A DNA stretch of 64,000 bases, taken from the NCBI GenBank assembly GCA_021397835.1, contig JAJFZO010000896.1:2148501-2212500 (forward strand). Reading direction: 5' to 3'. Position 1 is the stretch's first letter. Every line of letters starts with the position of its first letter. Made by a program: the position numbers and the translations under genes. The notes under the pieces are model-generated. The model was not told where the DNA came from. It did not search any database and was given only the letters and a program-made list of their open reading frames with translations. This DNA comes from Moringa oleifera (taxonomy: Eukaryota; Streptophyta; Magnoliopsida; Brassicales; Moringaceae). Below, one piece after another: positions 46,614 through 59,125 of this stretch.

Positions 46614-48200
46614 GTTCATTTTTCAAGAATGAAAATTTTGGCAAAAATTTAAGGCAACTAATTTTGCCCCCAAGGCTTAAGAACTTTTGCCTCTTTGCTC
46701 TCTTCATTCGTTCTTTTTCAATTCTTATGTCCTTTTTTTGGTCTTATGCAGCAAGGCTGTAGTTTATAAATAACGTGATCTTGGGGTAGACAAAATAGTT
46801 GTTATATGTTTCACTCAACAATAGTTAACAATGCTTTGAGAAATCTAGTAAGCTTTGTTTTAATGATGACCTCAACTAAATAATAATAATAATAAATGAA
46901 TAAATAAATAAATTTAAAGGGTTTTGTTTTAATAGCAACATCAACTTTGAAAATGGAAAGCTCCATTCTAAAGACGACATCAACCTTGAAAATGAAAAGC
47001 TCCGTTCTAAGGACGACATTAACTTTGAAAAATCTAAAATCGCTTTAAGGATGGTTATTCTATAATCTAAAGGTTTGTCCACTGACCATTATATTAGAAA
47101 TTTTGAAGAGTTTTTGTCCATCAACAGCTATTCTAATCAAGAGTTTCATCCATTGACAACTATTCTAAGGACTTGAAAAGATTTTGTCCATTGGCAGTTA
47201 TTTTAAAAAAAATCTAAAGAATTTTATTTATTGAAAAATATTCAATGATAACTATATTCAGTAATAAAAAAAATCATTGACAATTGTGATAATTGTGGGA
47301 AATGAGTGTTTCGTTTTTTTTTTAATGAGAAAACTAAATGATCTATCTACTAGATTGTTTATACCTTCATTAATAGGATTATCCCACTTTTTCAGGATAA
47401 AATGTGTGAAATGCATCATATATGCATGTTTATGCAGATGCAATAATTGTATTTCTCTCCTTTTTTAAATCGTCTTTCTTCTTGTTTTCCTTTTTCCACT
47501 TTCTTTTTCTTTTTTTTCCCTCCCCATTTTTCTTTTTCTTTTTTTTCTTTTTTTTTTTTTGGAAACAAGAGCAATCATCTTTCAGTCATTTTATCATAAA
47601 GCTTTGATCAAAATATCAATTTTTTCTTTCTTGAGGTTGATCACATCGACAAATTTGATCCTAATAATAGCTTTAGGTTTATTATCCCTTTGATGTTGGT
47701 GAATCTGAATGTTCCCAACAAATCAGATTTTTGCTTGTGTTTTCAACTCCACTGGGGATCAATAAGATTCTTATCCATCTCTAAATTTATCTTAGTCAAT
47801 TTGAAACATGCACTCATTGCTTCAAAAATGTCATAACTTCATTTAAATTTGATTACTATTTAGTTTTAGAACTGACACTCCTTTATCAATTCATATTTAC
47901 AACGGTAATTTGTACAACAAATATATTTGAAGATTTTTTTTTTTGAGGAAAGGATATCTGGTTAAAGATGTAATCAAATAACTAAATAAGAAATATTTGA
48001 AATGACTTTTATGATAAATTGGATCAAAAGTCATGATAATCGATAATAGGGCGTAATATAAAGAACAATGAACATTTCAACGCTATTTTTCTATCCAAAT
48101 CTCACATGAAAACCTTTTTTTTTTTTTTTTACAATCTTTATCACCTGAAAAAAATTCGAGCACTAATTTCAACCTAGATCTTCTTGCAAATGTACAACCA
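46614..48200. other. 3' non-coding region of the Tat element
   Basis: No coding motif was seen between the end of integrase and the polypurine tract. It contains three 39-bp tandem copies (starts about 46938, 46977, 47016; unit acatcaactttgaaaatgRa, agctccattctaaagacg) and, further along, three copies of tttgtccattgacaRctatt (47085-47200). Long 3' non-coding stretches are common in large Tat-type elements. Confidence 0.6.
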
Positions 48201-49400
48201 CTAATTTTTTTCTTCTTCACTATGGAATGATTCCAACACTATTTGTTCTTCCTTTAAAGACTCCAGCACTGTTTATTCTTTCTTTAAAGACAAACCACCC
48301 CTTTTTAGGTGTAATACTTCTTTATAATATCTAAATTAATTGGTTTAGGGAGATCAGCACTGTCCATGTCAACTAGGATTAAGGCTCTTCTAGAGAATGC
48401 TCTATTCACAACATATGGGCCTTTCCAATTTGGTTCTCTCTTGCCCTAGGGATCTGAAACATTCTCGAGAAACTCCTTCAACACTAAATCACCTTTTTTG
48501 AATACTCTTAGGCGTACTCCCTTATTATATGCTTTTTTCATTCTGCTTTGGTATAACTGCTTGTGGAAAATAGCTTTATGGAGTTTCTCGTCAATCAAGT
48601 TTAGTTGTTCATGTCAAGCTTTGATCACACTCTGCTTCTTCCAGTTCAGATTCCATGATAACTCTTAATGAAGGAATTTCAACTTCTACACAGCTTTCAT
48701 CCTATATACCAATGAATAAGGAGTTATCCCAGTAGAGGTTCTTACTGTAGTCCTATAAGCATGTAATACGAAGGATAACATTTTGTGTCAATCTCTATGG
48801 ACTATTGTCACTTTTTACACTATCTTCTTGATGTTTTTATTCGTCACTTTTGCTGCCCCATTCATTTTAAGATGGTAGGCTGTTGGATTGTAGTGTCAAA
48901 TCTTAAATTGTTCACAAATGTCTTTCATAGCCTTACTGTTCAGATTTTGAGTAGTATCAAATATGATTCGCTCTGGTAGGCCATATCGACAAATGATTTT
49001 TTTTTTTTTTTTGTTATAAAACGATTGATCACAACCTTATTAACATTAGTAATAGAACCAGCTTTCACCCATTTTGTAAAGTAATTAATGAATACTAGGA
49101 TAAATCTGTGTCCATTAGAAGCTTTTGAGGTAATGGGCCTGATGACATCAAAATCCCACATTAAAAATCGCCAAGAAGCATTCATTACATGTAAAGGGAT
49201 GGCGGCATGTGTATCTTATCGGCATAAATTTGGCATTTGTGACACTTTTTCACATATTGAATGCAATCCTTTTCTATTATTAGCCAATAATAACTTGGCC
49301 TCATAATTTATCTAGCCATTACGGGTCCGCTAGTGTGTGTTCCACAAGTGCTTTCATGGACTTCTCTTAAGATTACCTAAGTCTCACTTGCATCAACACA
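48200..49400 (-). pseudogene. Tat element integrase, decayed
   Basis: Zinc-binding HHCC region with shifts near 49370-49230. The core begins near 49160: FLMWDFDVIRPI (first catalytic Asp), then SKASNGHRFILVFINYFTKWV. It continues with a CRYGLPERI-like piece, TAYHLKMNGAAK-TNKNIKKI (near 48880-48835), LHAYRTTVRTSTGITPYSLVY (near 48770) and a C-terminal KGDLVLKEF and LPKPINLDIIKKYY (near 48330). The NGA-NKNIKKI sequence is typical of Tat/Athila integrases. A poly-A/T run near 48997-49013 breaks the core. It would insert the DNA copy into the genome. Confidence 0.85.
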
Positions 49401-49517
49401 CCTTAATAGAGTTTAATCAAAGCTTTTTTTGTAAAGCACTTCCCCATCTAGTATGAAATTCAAGGCTAACCTCCCCAAGGTTCTCTTGGCATTCTTTGAT
49501 GCCCCTTTTGGGTATTA

Positions 49518-49886
49518 TTATTTTTTAACATAAATTCGAATGTCATGATACCATGGATTGACATCTTTTTCTTCCTTAATCACTAAGCAATGCGCTAGAA
49601 AGTCTAAAATACTCATTTTGATTGGCAAGAGTCGCGAAGTCTCTATTACTTGAAACCTGAAAGCCAACGTTTCTAATGCATCTGCCATTTGATTTTCGTC
49701 TCTAGGAAGATAATTGAAACTGACTTCTTTGAAGCTCTTAAGTAATTCCTTAGCCAACTTGTGGTAATGAACTAACTCGGGATGAATTGTCATCCATTCT
49801 CCCTTTAGTTGATATATAACCAAATCAGAATCCCCAAATACATCCAACTTTGCCACCTTTTTCTCTATTGCAGCTTTTAATCCCAT
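49518..49886 (-). pseudogene. Second (archaeal-type) RNase H of the Tat element
   Basis: An open stretch of 122 codons. It reads GLKAAIEKKVAKLDVFGDSDLVIYQLKGEW (residues 2-31), where the Asp pair in FGDSDL is catalytic. It continues with YHKLAKELLKSFKEVSFNYLPRDENQMADAL (about 41-71), ending in the conserved N-x2-ADAL motif. The part upstream of the Met (about 49990-49890, including NATNNAAEY-like LITNVTKYEA) extends the domain. This extra RNase H between the first RNase H and integrase defines the Tat lineage. It is one of the best preserved parts, but has no independent start. Confidence 0.85.
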
Positions 49887-50015
49887 GATGCAGGCTTCAT
49901 ACTTGGTAACATTATTAGTGGAATTGAAATCTAATCGAGCTATGAATGGATAGTACTATTCATCTAGTAACTTTAGGATTGCACCAATCCCATGCCCAGA
50001 ATATTCGATGCCCCA

Positions 50016-51300
50016 TCAAAAAAATATTTTCCAAGCGTCTAACGTTTCCTCTTTGTCTATGAGCATAATTACCATTAAATCCTCATCTAGAAAATCAAAC
50101 CTTATCAATTGGTAGTTTTCATAAACATGATTAGCCAAAAAGTCTGCTATGGCACTTTCTTTGATCGCTTTTTGGGAAACATATACAAGATCATTCTCTG
50201 ACGATAGTACTTGCCATCTAGTCAGCCTGCTAGATAACAAAGATTTTTCAAACAAGTACTTGATGGGATCTAACTTAATAATCACCCACATCGTATGACT
50301 CAACAAATATTGGCGAAGTTTGTGTTTAGCCTAAACCAATGCGCAATAAACCTTCTCAATTGATGAATATTTTGACTCATAATTAGTGAACTTTTTGCTC
50401 AAGTAATAAATAACATGCTCTTTCTTACTAGACTCATCTTGTTGCACTAATACACAACCCAACGACCTTTTGCACATTGTCAAATACAAAACTAATGGCT
50501 TCCTTGAAATTGACGACATCAGTATTGGAGGGTTAGACAGATACCCTTTTATTTTGTTAAAGGCTATTTGGCAATTTTTATCCCATTCACCTAGATAATT
50601 CTTTCTTAAAATCTTGAAGATGGGATTACATATATTTGTCAATTAGGCTATAAATCTTGAAATATAATTCAACCTTCCCAAAAAGCCCCATACTTCCTTC
50701 ACTGATTTAGGTGGTGGCAAATTCTGAATCATCTCAACTTTGTTGGGATCGACCTCAATACCTTTCTCACTTATGATAAAGCCCAAAATTTTTTTTGATT
50801 TTGCGTCAAAAGTACACTTATTCTGATTCAATAGTAACTCATATTTTTGAAGTCTTTCAAAAAGTTTTCTTAAATCCTCCTCATGATCTTCATCTTTCTT
50901 GGATTTGGCTATCATTTAATCAGCATAGACTTCAATTGTTTTGTACATCACATCTGGAAATAAGGTTACCATAGCACGTTGGTAAGTTACGTTAGCATTT
51001 TTCAACCTAAACACCATTACACAATAGCAAAATGTTCCCCAAAGAGTGATAAATGTGGTTTTTTTCATATCCTCTGGTGCCATTTTTATTTGATTATATC
51101 TTGAGTATCCATAATAAAGAATATTTAGTTGTATTATACATAAGAGTGTCAATATGCAGCAATAAAAAATTATCCTAGGGACTTGCTCAATTAAGGTCTC
51201 TGTAATCTACACACATCTATACCTTGGCATCTTTCTTTAGTACTAGGACTATATTAGCTACCCATTCTAGGTAACATACCACAGTAATAAACCCTACATC
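50016..51300 (-). pseudogene. Tat element reverse transcriptase and first RNase H, decayed
   Basis: RT fingers/palm from about 51300: VANIVLVLKKD-KV-MCVDYRDLN. Then KMAPEDMKKTTFITLWGTFCY (51085-51020) and RLKNANVTYQRAM. The active-site box reads YAD-stop-MI (50927-50910), where YADDM is expected. The thumb (50915-50643) has KILGFIISEKGIEVDPNKVE and VWGFLGRLNYISRFIA. The connection and RNase H (50642-50331) have CQIAFNKIKGYLSNPPIL, LYLTMCKRSLGCVLVQQD and YYLSKKFTNYESKYS. It continues at 50306-50016 with ADFLANH. Frameshifts and stops separate the pieces. Confidence 0.9.
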
Positions 51301-52089
51301 TAATTGTTTTTAGAGCTCTTCTTTAATCTTTAACAACACTCTAGCTTCATTCTTTTCAGCTTTTGTTGAACTGGTGGACATCTTAATTTTAATGGTAATT
51401 TATACTCGATAATACTACTATCTAGCCCTGGCATATCTTTATACCACCATGCAAACACATTTGAATATTCTCTTAGCAATTTTATCAACTCTTCACTTAT
51501 GTCGGAAGATAGAGTAATCCCAATTTTTATTTTCTTTTTTTTGTTTCATTTCCAAAATTAATGGTCTCTATGAACTCTTTATGCAGCATAATTTTTCCTT
51601 CTTGTTCAATAATTCTTGATAAGTCTGGGGGTAATATATGTTCTTTACCATTTTCTTCTGATTTAGAATTATCTTGATACAAAACTTCTTTGAGATTCGA
51701 TTCAAAATTAATATTCATAGCATTAGAATATTCATTGTATGTGACCTTGGAGATGAAAATGGTGATCAAATTTAATAGCGAAAATGAATGAGAACAAAAA
51801 GGTAAAAAAATACAACAAATATTAGGTAAAATAAAAGAGTGCATTCATTAATAATGATCAAATTGAAACATAAAGTTAGAAAATGACATTTTCTCGACAA
51901 TGAAAACTACTGGCAGTTCAGTTGCCATCCAATTATTCAAAGAAAATCCTGGGGGATATGGACGGATTCCACAATCTCTCTCCTCCTTGTGTGAATTTCC
52001 TATCATGTTGATTAAAAGGTGAGAAAGCTCTTCTGCAAGTTGACTTCCAGTTTTGATGAAAATATGAATTGGCTCCTTAGGGATAATAA

Positions 52090-52945
52090 AACCAACTTAT
52101 CTGAATTCTTGATGCAATGGAATACTATAGTCGATAGGCTTTGACTCATAAGTTTTCCCTTCAAATAGCATCTTCCTTTTTTTCTTCTTTTCTTCCATCA
52201 TTTGTCTTTTCTCTACTCTAGTCCCTTTGTAGCCCAAGCCAGTCTGATCCTTGTTTTTAAGGATATCCGAGGCCAACGTTATCCCTTGCAAGTTCTTTCC
52301 CAATCCTCTTTCGACTTTGTCTCTTTTACCCAAGGTTTGCCCCAATTGGAATTTCATATTTTTAGAGATGTGAGGTTTCATGCCCATGCATGTTTAGTAG
52401 CATTCAAAAATTCTAATGCTATGAATGAATAATATTTAGTGTTCTTTGGAGCCTCAATATAGGAATGGCTTGATAAAATTGAAGTTATGATGTCTTCTTC
52501 TCCTTTAATGGCAATGAGTTGATTATCCACAATCATTTTGACTTGCTGGTATAGGGTCGAAGGCATAGCCCCTGCCATATGAATCTAAGGTCTTCCGAGC
52601 AAGCAGTTAAAAGAGGTATTAATGTCCATCACTTAAAATTCAATGTTATAGGTGTACGGACCTATCCTCATTGGCATTTCCATAATCCTAATCACTTCCC
52701 ATTTTAAGTCGTCAAATGCTCGTATGGTTATTATGCTCTGACTCATGCATGACATATCCAAGGGAAGCCCCTTCAGAGTTGATAAAGGCATTACATTCAA
52801 TGAGGACCTTAGATATGATATAGCCTTTACACTCAGTTGATATTTGTAAGGCCTTGGTAAAACCTCTCCCATCCATTGGAATTTCATCATCACTGAACAT
52901 GATAAAATTATAAGCCGTCAAGTTTCCTACCAAGTCACCCATCTT
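52090..52945 (-). pseudogene. Tat element aspartic protease and G-patch-like region, decayed
   Basis: Minus strand. ALQISTECKGYIISKVLIE (from about 52855) is followed in a shifted frame by SLNVMPLSTLKGLPLD, IRAFDDLKWEVI and MRIGPYTYNIEF (to 52633). Then come MDINTSFNCLLGRP and MAGAMPSTLYQQVKMIVDNQ (52630-52540). The catalytic Asp-x-Gly segment expected between KVLI and SLNV is absent. The last part (52387-52097) is a Gly/Lys-rich G-patch-like segment with DQTGLGYKGTRVEKRQ. In this lineage the protease cuts the Gag-Pol polyprotein. Confidence 0.8.
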
Positions 52946-52999
52946 TTCTACAATATGTCATGGGCTACATAGGCATTCTTAACACCATCATGAGGGACT

Positions 53000-55012
53000 C
53001 ACGATGAGACTCTGAACTTAGTAAGAGTGATAACAATGAGAACTTTGCTCATGTTTTTTGTAATTAGTCAATCACATTGTATTCACTATGCTTGATGAAT
53101 TTTAAAAACTCCAAAGCTTCCTCTTCAGTGACAGGATGTTTCCTACCAATTTCTTTTTTTTTTCCTTTTCCTTCTCACTTGAGTGGGCTGTAACTTGTTT
53201 TTCTTTAGGTTTTGTAGGCCATCACACCTCCACTCTGAGTAATATGACTCAACCTTACCACATTAGCTATATGGATTCTCCCATCTTTATCTGGATCTAA
53301 TAATTTCAAAGAACAACATGTGTATTTTTGTATGAAAAAGGCATTGGTACCTTGATAACTACTTTTGGTTAAGTGCTTGCCAATAGAATTTTTGTATTTT
53401 CTTGAGGATTTGTCACCTTAAATGGGCATGCTATTACTAATGGCTTCAATTTTTCAATCGGGGCTATCAACAATCCTTTTTCTATAGTTTCTAACATGTT
53501 AACTATCGGTTGCCCATGCGTTAGCAGTGGATTATTACCCACATTTTGACTGGGGTCTATATCAAAACTTAAGGCTCCATGATTAACTAAAGATTAGACC
53601 TTGTACTTAATTGCTGTGCAATTCTCGATATTGTGCCTAGTCGCTCCACTGTGGTAAGCACAAGTCGCCTCTAAGTCATTCCACTGGGGATATGGAGGTT
53701 GTATCAGTTTCAAAAATACTAGGGACACTAACCTTTCTTCTAGTAATTGGGGATACAACTCTGCATATATCGTGGGGATCGATCTTATGAGGACCCTTGG
53801 ATATTGACTTTAGGGTCTTACTTGTTAAGGATTAGGTTGGTTAAGGTTTTGGGGAGCAATAAGATGTGGTAATGCCAATGGTCATTGTTGTGTTGCTAGC
53901 CTTGGTGCTGTACTAACGATGTTTATGGCTAAATAGTAGGGCATAGGGTAAGGAGTCCTTGGAAACTAGTACAAATGAGGTCACAGGTTGAAAAATGGAG
54001 GTTGATAAAAAGTCTGTTGAGAAATATGATTTGTTTCTCCTTTTTTCTTTCCCATTGTAGCTTTCTTTGCATTGCTTGGATTGTCCAACCATCCAAGTCT
54101 ATAGCCATTCTAAAAAATCTCCCCCTGCTTAACTATTTTGACAAATTTTTCACTTGACATACCAGTAGCTTCTCATAGAATGGGGGCTTCAAAGTCTTGA
54201 CAAATAATTCTGAAAACTCATGTTCGGACAAAGTCGGATGGACTCTTACTACAACTTTACACCACCTTCGAGTATATTCTTTGAAGGATTCATCATTTTT
54301 CTTGCACATATTTTGTAAAGTAAGTCAATTTAGTGCAAGGCTTTACCATGTGCTGGTAATGAGCCATGAAAGCAGTGGTTAGATCTTTCCAAGATTGAAT
54401 TTTAGAGGCTTTTAAATTAGTGTACCAATCTAGCGCTTCTTCCTTCAAGCTACTTGGTAACAATGTATAAGCAGCTTTTGATTGTCCTCATATCTGTGCA
54501 TCTTATGTAAGTACATACGAATATGCATGCATGGGCATTTAGTTCCATCGAATTTGTCAAATTCAGGTGCTTTGAACTTTGGCAGCAATACTAATCTAGG
54601 TATTAAGCTGAGATCTAAAATATCTAGCTCTTAAAATTTACAAGCCTCCTCAAACACTTTCACTTTTTTTGCCAACATTTCATACTTTTGCAATAAATCC
54701 TTATTCTTGATGTTTTCAGCCCTTAAATTCTCTATTTCTGTTGGGTCATCCAAGTCAGGCACATAGATTGGTTCCCTTGCTTTTGGCATGCTAATGTATG
54801 CACCGCACTTTGGTTCATGAACAGGGGTAAATCCTAGTGGGTAATCAAGTCAAGGATTTCCTTGATAGGCTATAAAGGTCTCATTTCCCTCGGCATGTGT
54901 ATTTTCAAGAGTGTCTTTTTTTGTAGCAACTCATGTTTTCTTAACTATTGATTGCATCATTTTCATCATTTGAAGGAATTGGGACTGTATTTTTTCTTGA
55001 CTACGTGCCATC
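53000..55012 (-). pseudogene. Tat element gag, decayed
   Basis: Starts near 55012 with MARSQEKIQSQFLQMMKMM. It continues with LRAENIKNKDLLQKYEMLA, FKAPEFDKFDGTKCP and HIRMYLHKMHRYEDNQKLLIH (54590-54470), the conserved gag core of this lineage. Then come LQNMCKKNDESFKEYTRRWC, LSEHEFSELFVKTLKPPFYEKL (54320-54150) and a Cys-His segment (TCAYHSGATRHNIENC-like, near 53660). Stops and frameshifts are common from 54460 downwards. Confidence 0.8.
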
Positions 55013-55369
55013 TTTTCTTATGTCTCTTGTTGGTTTCTTATCATCTCATGTTGGGTTCTTTGCATGTTCTCTAATCTCTCAATCCTAGCTTGCTGATCTT
55101 TCATATTAGCTTTTGCTTTCGAGCGAGTTTGGTAGGTCTTTATAATGAGATGGTGCTTTAATTTTCCTGCAATTGTCTTGTTACCCCAAATCCAATGTTT
55201 TAGTGTTAAAATGGAATGTATGCATGCATTATGGTTAATATGAATGCAAAATATTAGGGAATTTGATAACTTCCTAATTTGAAAATAAATACAGATTCTC
55301 ATTAATTTCATAAAGTATCCATATACACGGTCAATATCTAACATTGAGTCCATAATTAAAGACATAACT

Positions 55370-56153
55370 TTGGACCACTATTGACATTAGCTTGCTTGAT
55401 TGTGAAGCTTCTATGATTATCGATACTTTATCAATTTAATAAAAATTTATCACTTATTTTCTAGCTTGCGAAGGTAATAATCCTCCTGATGATATGTCAT
55501 GCAATTATAAAGCAAAAGAACAAACATTAAGCAAAGAGTTTGTGTCACAATAGGATTAAAAGACATTCATATACAAAACATGACTCTCTTCATGTCCTGA
55601 AGGGTTTTTTCTCTCTTTTCTTTTTTTCATGACTAGCCATGGCCTTATCTTATTCTCAATTCCTTAGCTTACCACATGCAGGGCTTTGAGAAATTAATCG
55701 AGGTTTTGAGAAATTGATTGGTTTTCTACAAGTTCTCAAATTGTTCCTCACTAGATTAGTAAGGCATTCTGAAACACTATTATCATCGCTGTGGAAGCAT
55801 TAACTTCTAAAAAATGATAAAGTAATTTAAGTTTAATCTGGTGGGAATATTTCACTAGCACATGCAAAAGTAAGGTGCTTCTCGAGAGCATTGTTTACTC
55901 TATTCCATCCTAAATGGTAAAGCTCGGTCGAGAGCTTATGCCATGGGGGCGATGTATACATAGGAAGTGCGTAAGTAGTAAAACAAATTTGGTGACAATT
56001 TATAATGTAAATTATATGTGCAAAACAAGTAGAAAATTAATCGAACAGTAATTTTAAATGCAACAAATGTGAAATAAGAGGGAACCAAGATTAAACGTCA
56101 TTTTTCAAAACCAAAAAGTAATCCATAATCAATTTTGGCTCGACTTTCTAAAT
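55370..56153. other. 5' leader of the Tat element
   Basis: AT-rich untranslated region between the primer site and gag. No reading frame with recognisable motifs. Contains taaggtgcttctcgagagca and other unique sequence; similar words recur in the fragment at 59126-59700. Confidence 0.5.
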
Positions 56154-56172
56154 GTCCCCAGAGGAATCGCCA
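56154..56172 (-). other. Primer-binding-site candidate of the Tat element
   Basis: The minus strand reads TGGCGATTCCTCTGGGGAC, starting 3 bases inside the 5' LTR. It resembles the TGGCGACTCCACTGGGGA-type sites of Tat elements. A related sequence (gactccactaggggc) occurs on the + strand at 59127-59141. Confidence 0.65.
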
Positions 56173-56175
56173 AGC

Positions 56176-58470
56176 TGTCATAACTTATCTTCCATCGGGG
56201 TCGAATTCTTGAAGCTACTTAAAAAAATATAATATTTTAGTCGATTGTCTTTCAAAAAGATTTTAGAAACTAAAATAAAATGAGTCACCACCAATCCTTT
56301 TTATGGTCTGATTGGACACCAAAATTCATTTATTTTCAAAAAAAATAAATAAGGCAACATTGGTCTTTCGAAATTAAAAATATGCGTTCGGGAGTCGATT
56401 ACGCATGGGGAAGGATCAGCACCCCTATGGTGCCTAAAAATTGGCACCAATTGATCATGATTATTTTTCGATTTTGAAATTCATTTGATTTTTAAAATTG
56501 ATTCCTAAAAATATGTCTGAAAAAAATATACATGATATGAAAACAAGTGAAATTTTAATGTTTTGGGGAATATAAAAGTTTAACTCTTATTTTACCTTTA
56601 ATTCTTGAAATCATTTTATGAGAGAAGATATAGAGGTTTCACTATTGCTTAATCTCTAATCTTAAAACGTTTTTTTTATAATGGAGAATATGGAAGTCTC
56701 ACTCTTGTTCAATCCTCTAATGCTCAAAATATTTTTTGTTGTGATTCATGTGAATTCAATGAACATTTTGATGCACATGCATAGTCAAATTATGTAGAAC
56801 ATAAAAATAATTTTGAAATCTTATGACCCTAACGCAAGCAAATAATTAATATTTGATATTTTAAATATAGGCCTTGAATTCAACTTTTATAATTTCATTA
56901 ATTGAAAATAAAAATGAATTGTGAACCATATACATAAAATATTTTAGAGAAAACAAAAAATTTTCTCTTATATTTTTTTATAAATATATTTTTAAATATG
57001 AAAATCCTCTATTGAAATATTATCACATTTCTCAAAAAAATATTAAATAAATTTTATATTAGAGAGGATGAAAATCTCTCATAAGATTTTTTTATATTTT
57101 CTCAAAAATATCAAATAAATATTTTAAAAATTAATTTTATATTAAAAAATATGAAAACTATGATTTTTCATTTTCCTCAAAACTTGAAACACTTACATTT
57201 TAGAATAATTTTTTTGTTATTAGGGAATATAAAAATCTGTCTCTTGAGATTTTTTAATATTTTTTAAAATATTAAATAGTTTTTATAGTAAAATATAAAA
57301 ACATTTTCCTTAAGATTTTTTCATATCTCTCAAAAACTAAAAATATATATTTTTATTTATTTTTACTTTTAAAAATAATTGTTACATAAGAAATATGAAA
57401 ATCTCTCTTTTGAGATTTTTTCAAACTTTTCAAAAGTTTAAAACATACGTTATTATTTTTTAAATAATTTTTTTTAAAAAGAACTCTCTTGAATGATTCT
57501 ATACTTTCAAAAATTTAAAGTATTTTTATTTTAATTTTTAAAAAATTAAAATAATATCAAAATAATTTCATCTTTTTTGAAAATATAGTTAAAATTGAGT
57601 AAAAGAATAAATATAAAACTTAATTTATCCAATAATTTTATATTATGAACCATCTATATTTATTATTTTAAAACAGTCTTAATATTTTAAAGTTACTCAT
57701 CTTTTTCTTCTTTTTTTTTCTTTTTTTATTTTTTCAAGCAAATTTCATGCATTCAACATGAAAGCATATACTACTCCTCTTAACCACTCTTTCTTCATTT
57801 TTTTTTTTAGTTTATATATCACATCCTATCCATTTTCTATTAAATTACATTTTCTACTCATTACTTTCATACACTATCCATTTTTTACTTAAGTTTTCAT
57901 GCATTCAACACGAAAGTATAGAAAAAATTGTGTACATTTATAAATAGATGAATATAAATACATCATTATACAAGGTAAATAAAAAATGCAAATGAAAATA
58001 ACATGAAAGATAAATAAAAAGATACATGTGTGCAAGACAAATAAAAATATATTTATACATATACAATAACAATTAAGTAAATAAATGAAAGAAAATATTC
58101 ATAAAAAAAACAAATTAAAGTAAAAAAAGTAATGATAAAATCACAAAAAAAAAAAGTTACCTTGCTCTTCAAGAGGAAGTAATATTTGAAAATTTCTCCT
58201 CCAAATCTCTTCTTACCAAAGAAAATCTCTTCTAGTCTTTTTACACTACTATCTCTCCCTTTTATAATTTTCTCCAAGTATTCTCCAAACTCTCTCAAAA
58301 TTTCTTAACATTTTCTCCTCAATACTCCCTCTCCAAAATCTCCCTAAGCTCTTAACTAAGGTAGGTATTTATAAACCTTGACCAAGCCTCCATTTAATGC
58401 AGTAATAGGTAGCATTGCAGCATTGCGAAATTGGCAGCATTGCAGTATTGCTTCAAAATGGGTGTCTACA
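56176..58470 (-). repeat. 5' LTR of the Tat element (2295 bp)
   Basis: On the minus strand it begins TGTAGACACCCATTTTG at 58470 and ends GATAAGTTATGACA at 56176. The TATA-like sequence is the reverse complement of ggtatttataaacc near 58365. The many single-base differences and small indels versus 44220-46601 show long divergence. Confidence 0.9.
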
Positions 58471-58475
58471 ATTAT

Positions 58476-58844
58476 AATGTTGAGCAATCTTTTCAAATTT
58501 TGTTTATTAGATTCTAGGTTTATGATAATAAATTGATGCTTGATATTCTTGCATGATCATAATTAATTGAATAAAAACTTTGAAGTGATTTCATAAAATT
58601 AGAAAACATAGTATCAATAAAGATTTTACCATTGTTTGCATCATCCCTTGATTTAAGGATAGAAAGCCAAGTGATGCCAAAGTTTCTGTTCTTTTAAATT
58701 ATTTACTTTAGTGTGTAGGATGGAACAATGGTAAACTTCTCACACTTTCTCCTTAATATATGCATATCTTATTTGCAAATGAAGTATAAATATTGAACTT
58801 TGTTTTCTTTCAAGTATCAAAAATATTCATGTTTAATTAATACC
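58476..58844. other. Spacer right of the Tat element
   Basis: AT-rich, no coding motif. This was contiguous with the DNA ending at 44219 before the Tat element inserted. Confidence 0.4.
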
Positions 58845-59125
58845 AATTTTTGGACGTTATAGGGATGCTAATCTTTCTCCACATGTAATTGACTCTCAGA
58901 TCCATTGCTTTGAAAAACAAGACTAGTTTGCAGTGTTTATTTTTTTATTTTTTTATTTTTTTGTTCTTCTTCATGATTTTTTAAAACTTCATGGTGAGTT
59001 ACACCATATAAAATATTGGTGGTAATTCTAATTTTTTATTTTTTAAAAATAAAAATAATAAAAAGAATTTTATTTCAATTCATGTCGAGGGTTTTGCTGA
59101 TTGAAACCCTGGTTGTGATAACCAA
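58845..59125 (+). mobile_element. Fragment of a Tat-type LTR in opposite orientation
   Basis: The words ataccaatttttggacgtta and cacatgtaattgactctcag are reverse complements of the LTR block around 44440-44500. The end at tgataacca is followed at once by atgactccactaggggc, like the primer site of this lineage. That gives the 3' end of a + strand LTR, with its leader continuing to about 59700. Confidence 0.5.

Larger units (their letters stand above)
44220..58470 (-). mobile_element. Tat-lineage Ty3/gypsy retrotransposon, full length but decayed
   Basis: Two LTRs (44220-46601 and 56176-58470) share the same order of words throughout and bound the element. A perfect 5-bp target duplication ATTAT lies at 44215-44219 and 58471-58475. 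Reading on the minus strand, the LTR starts TGTAGACA (TATAGACA in the left copy) and ends TGACA, followed by a primer site, gag, protease, a G-patch-like segment, reverse transcriptase, RNase H, a second RNase H and integrase, then a polypurine tract. The extra RNase H next to integrase is characteristic of the Tat lineage. Each coding domain carries stops or shifts, so it is inactive. Visible LTR divergence indicates an old insertion. Confidence 0.92.
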
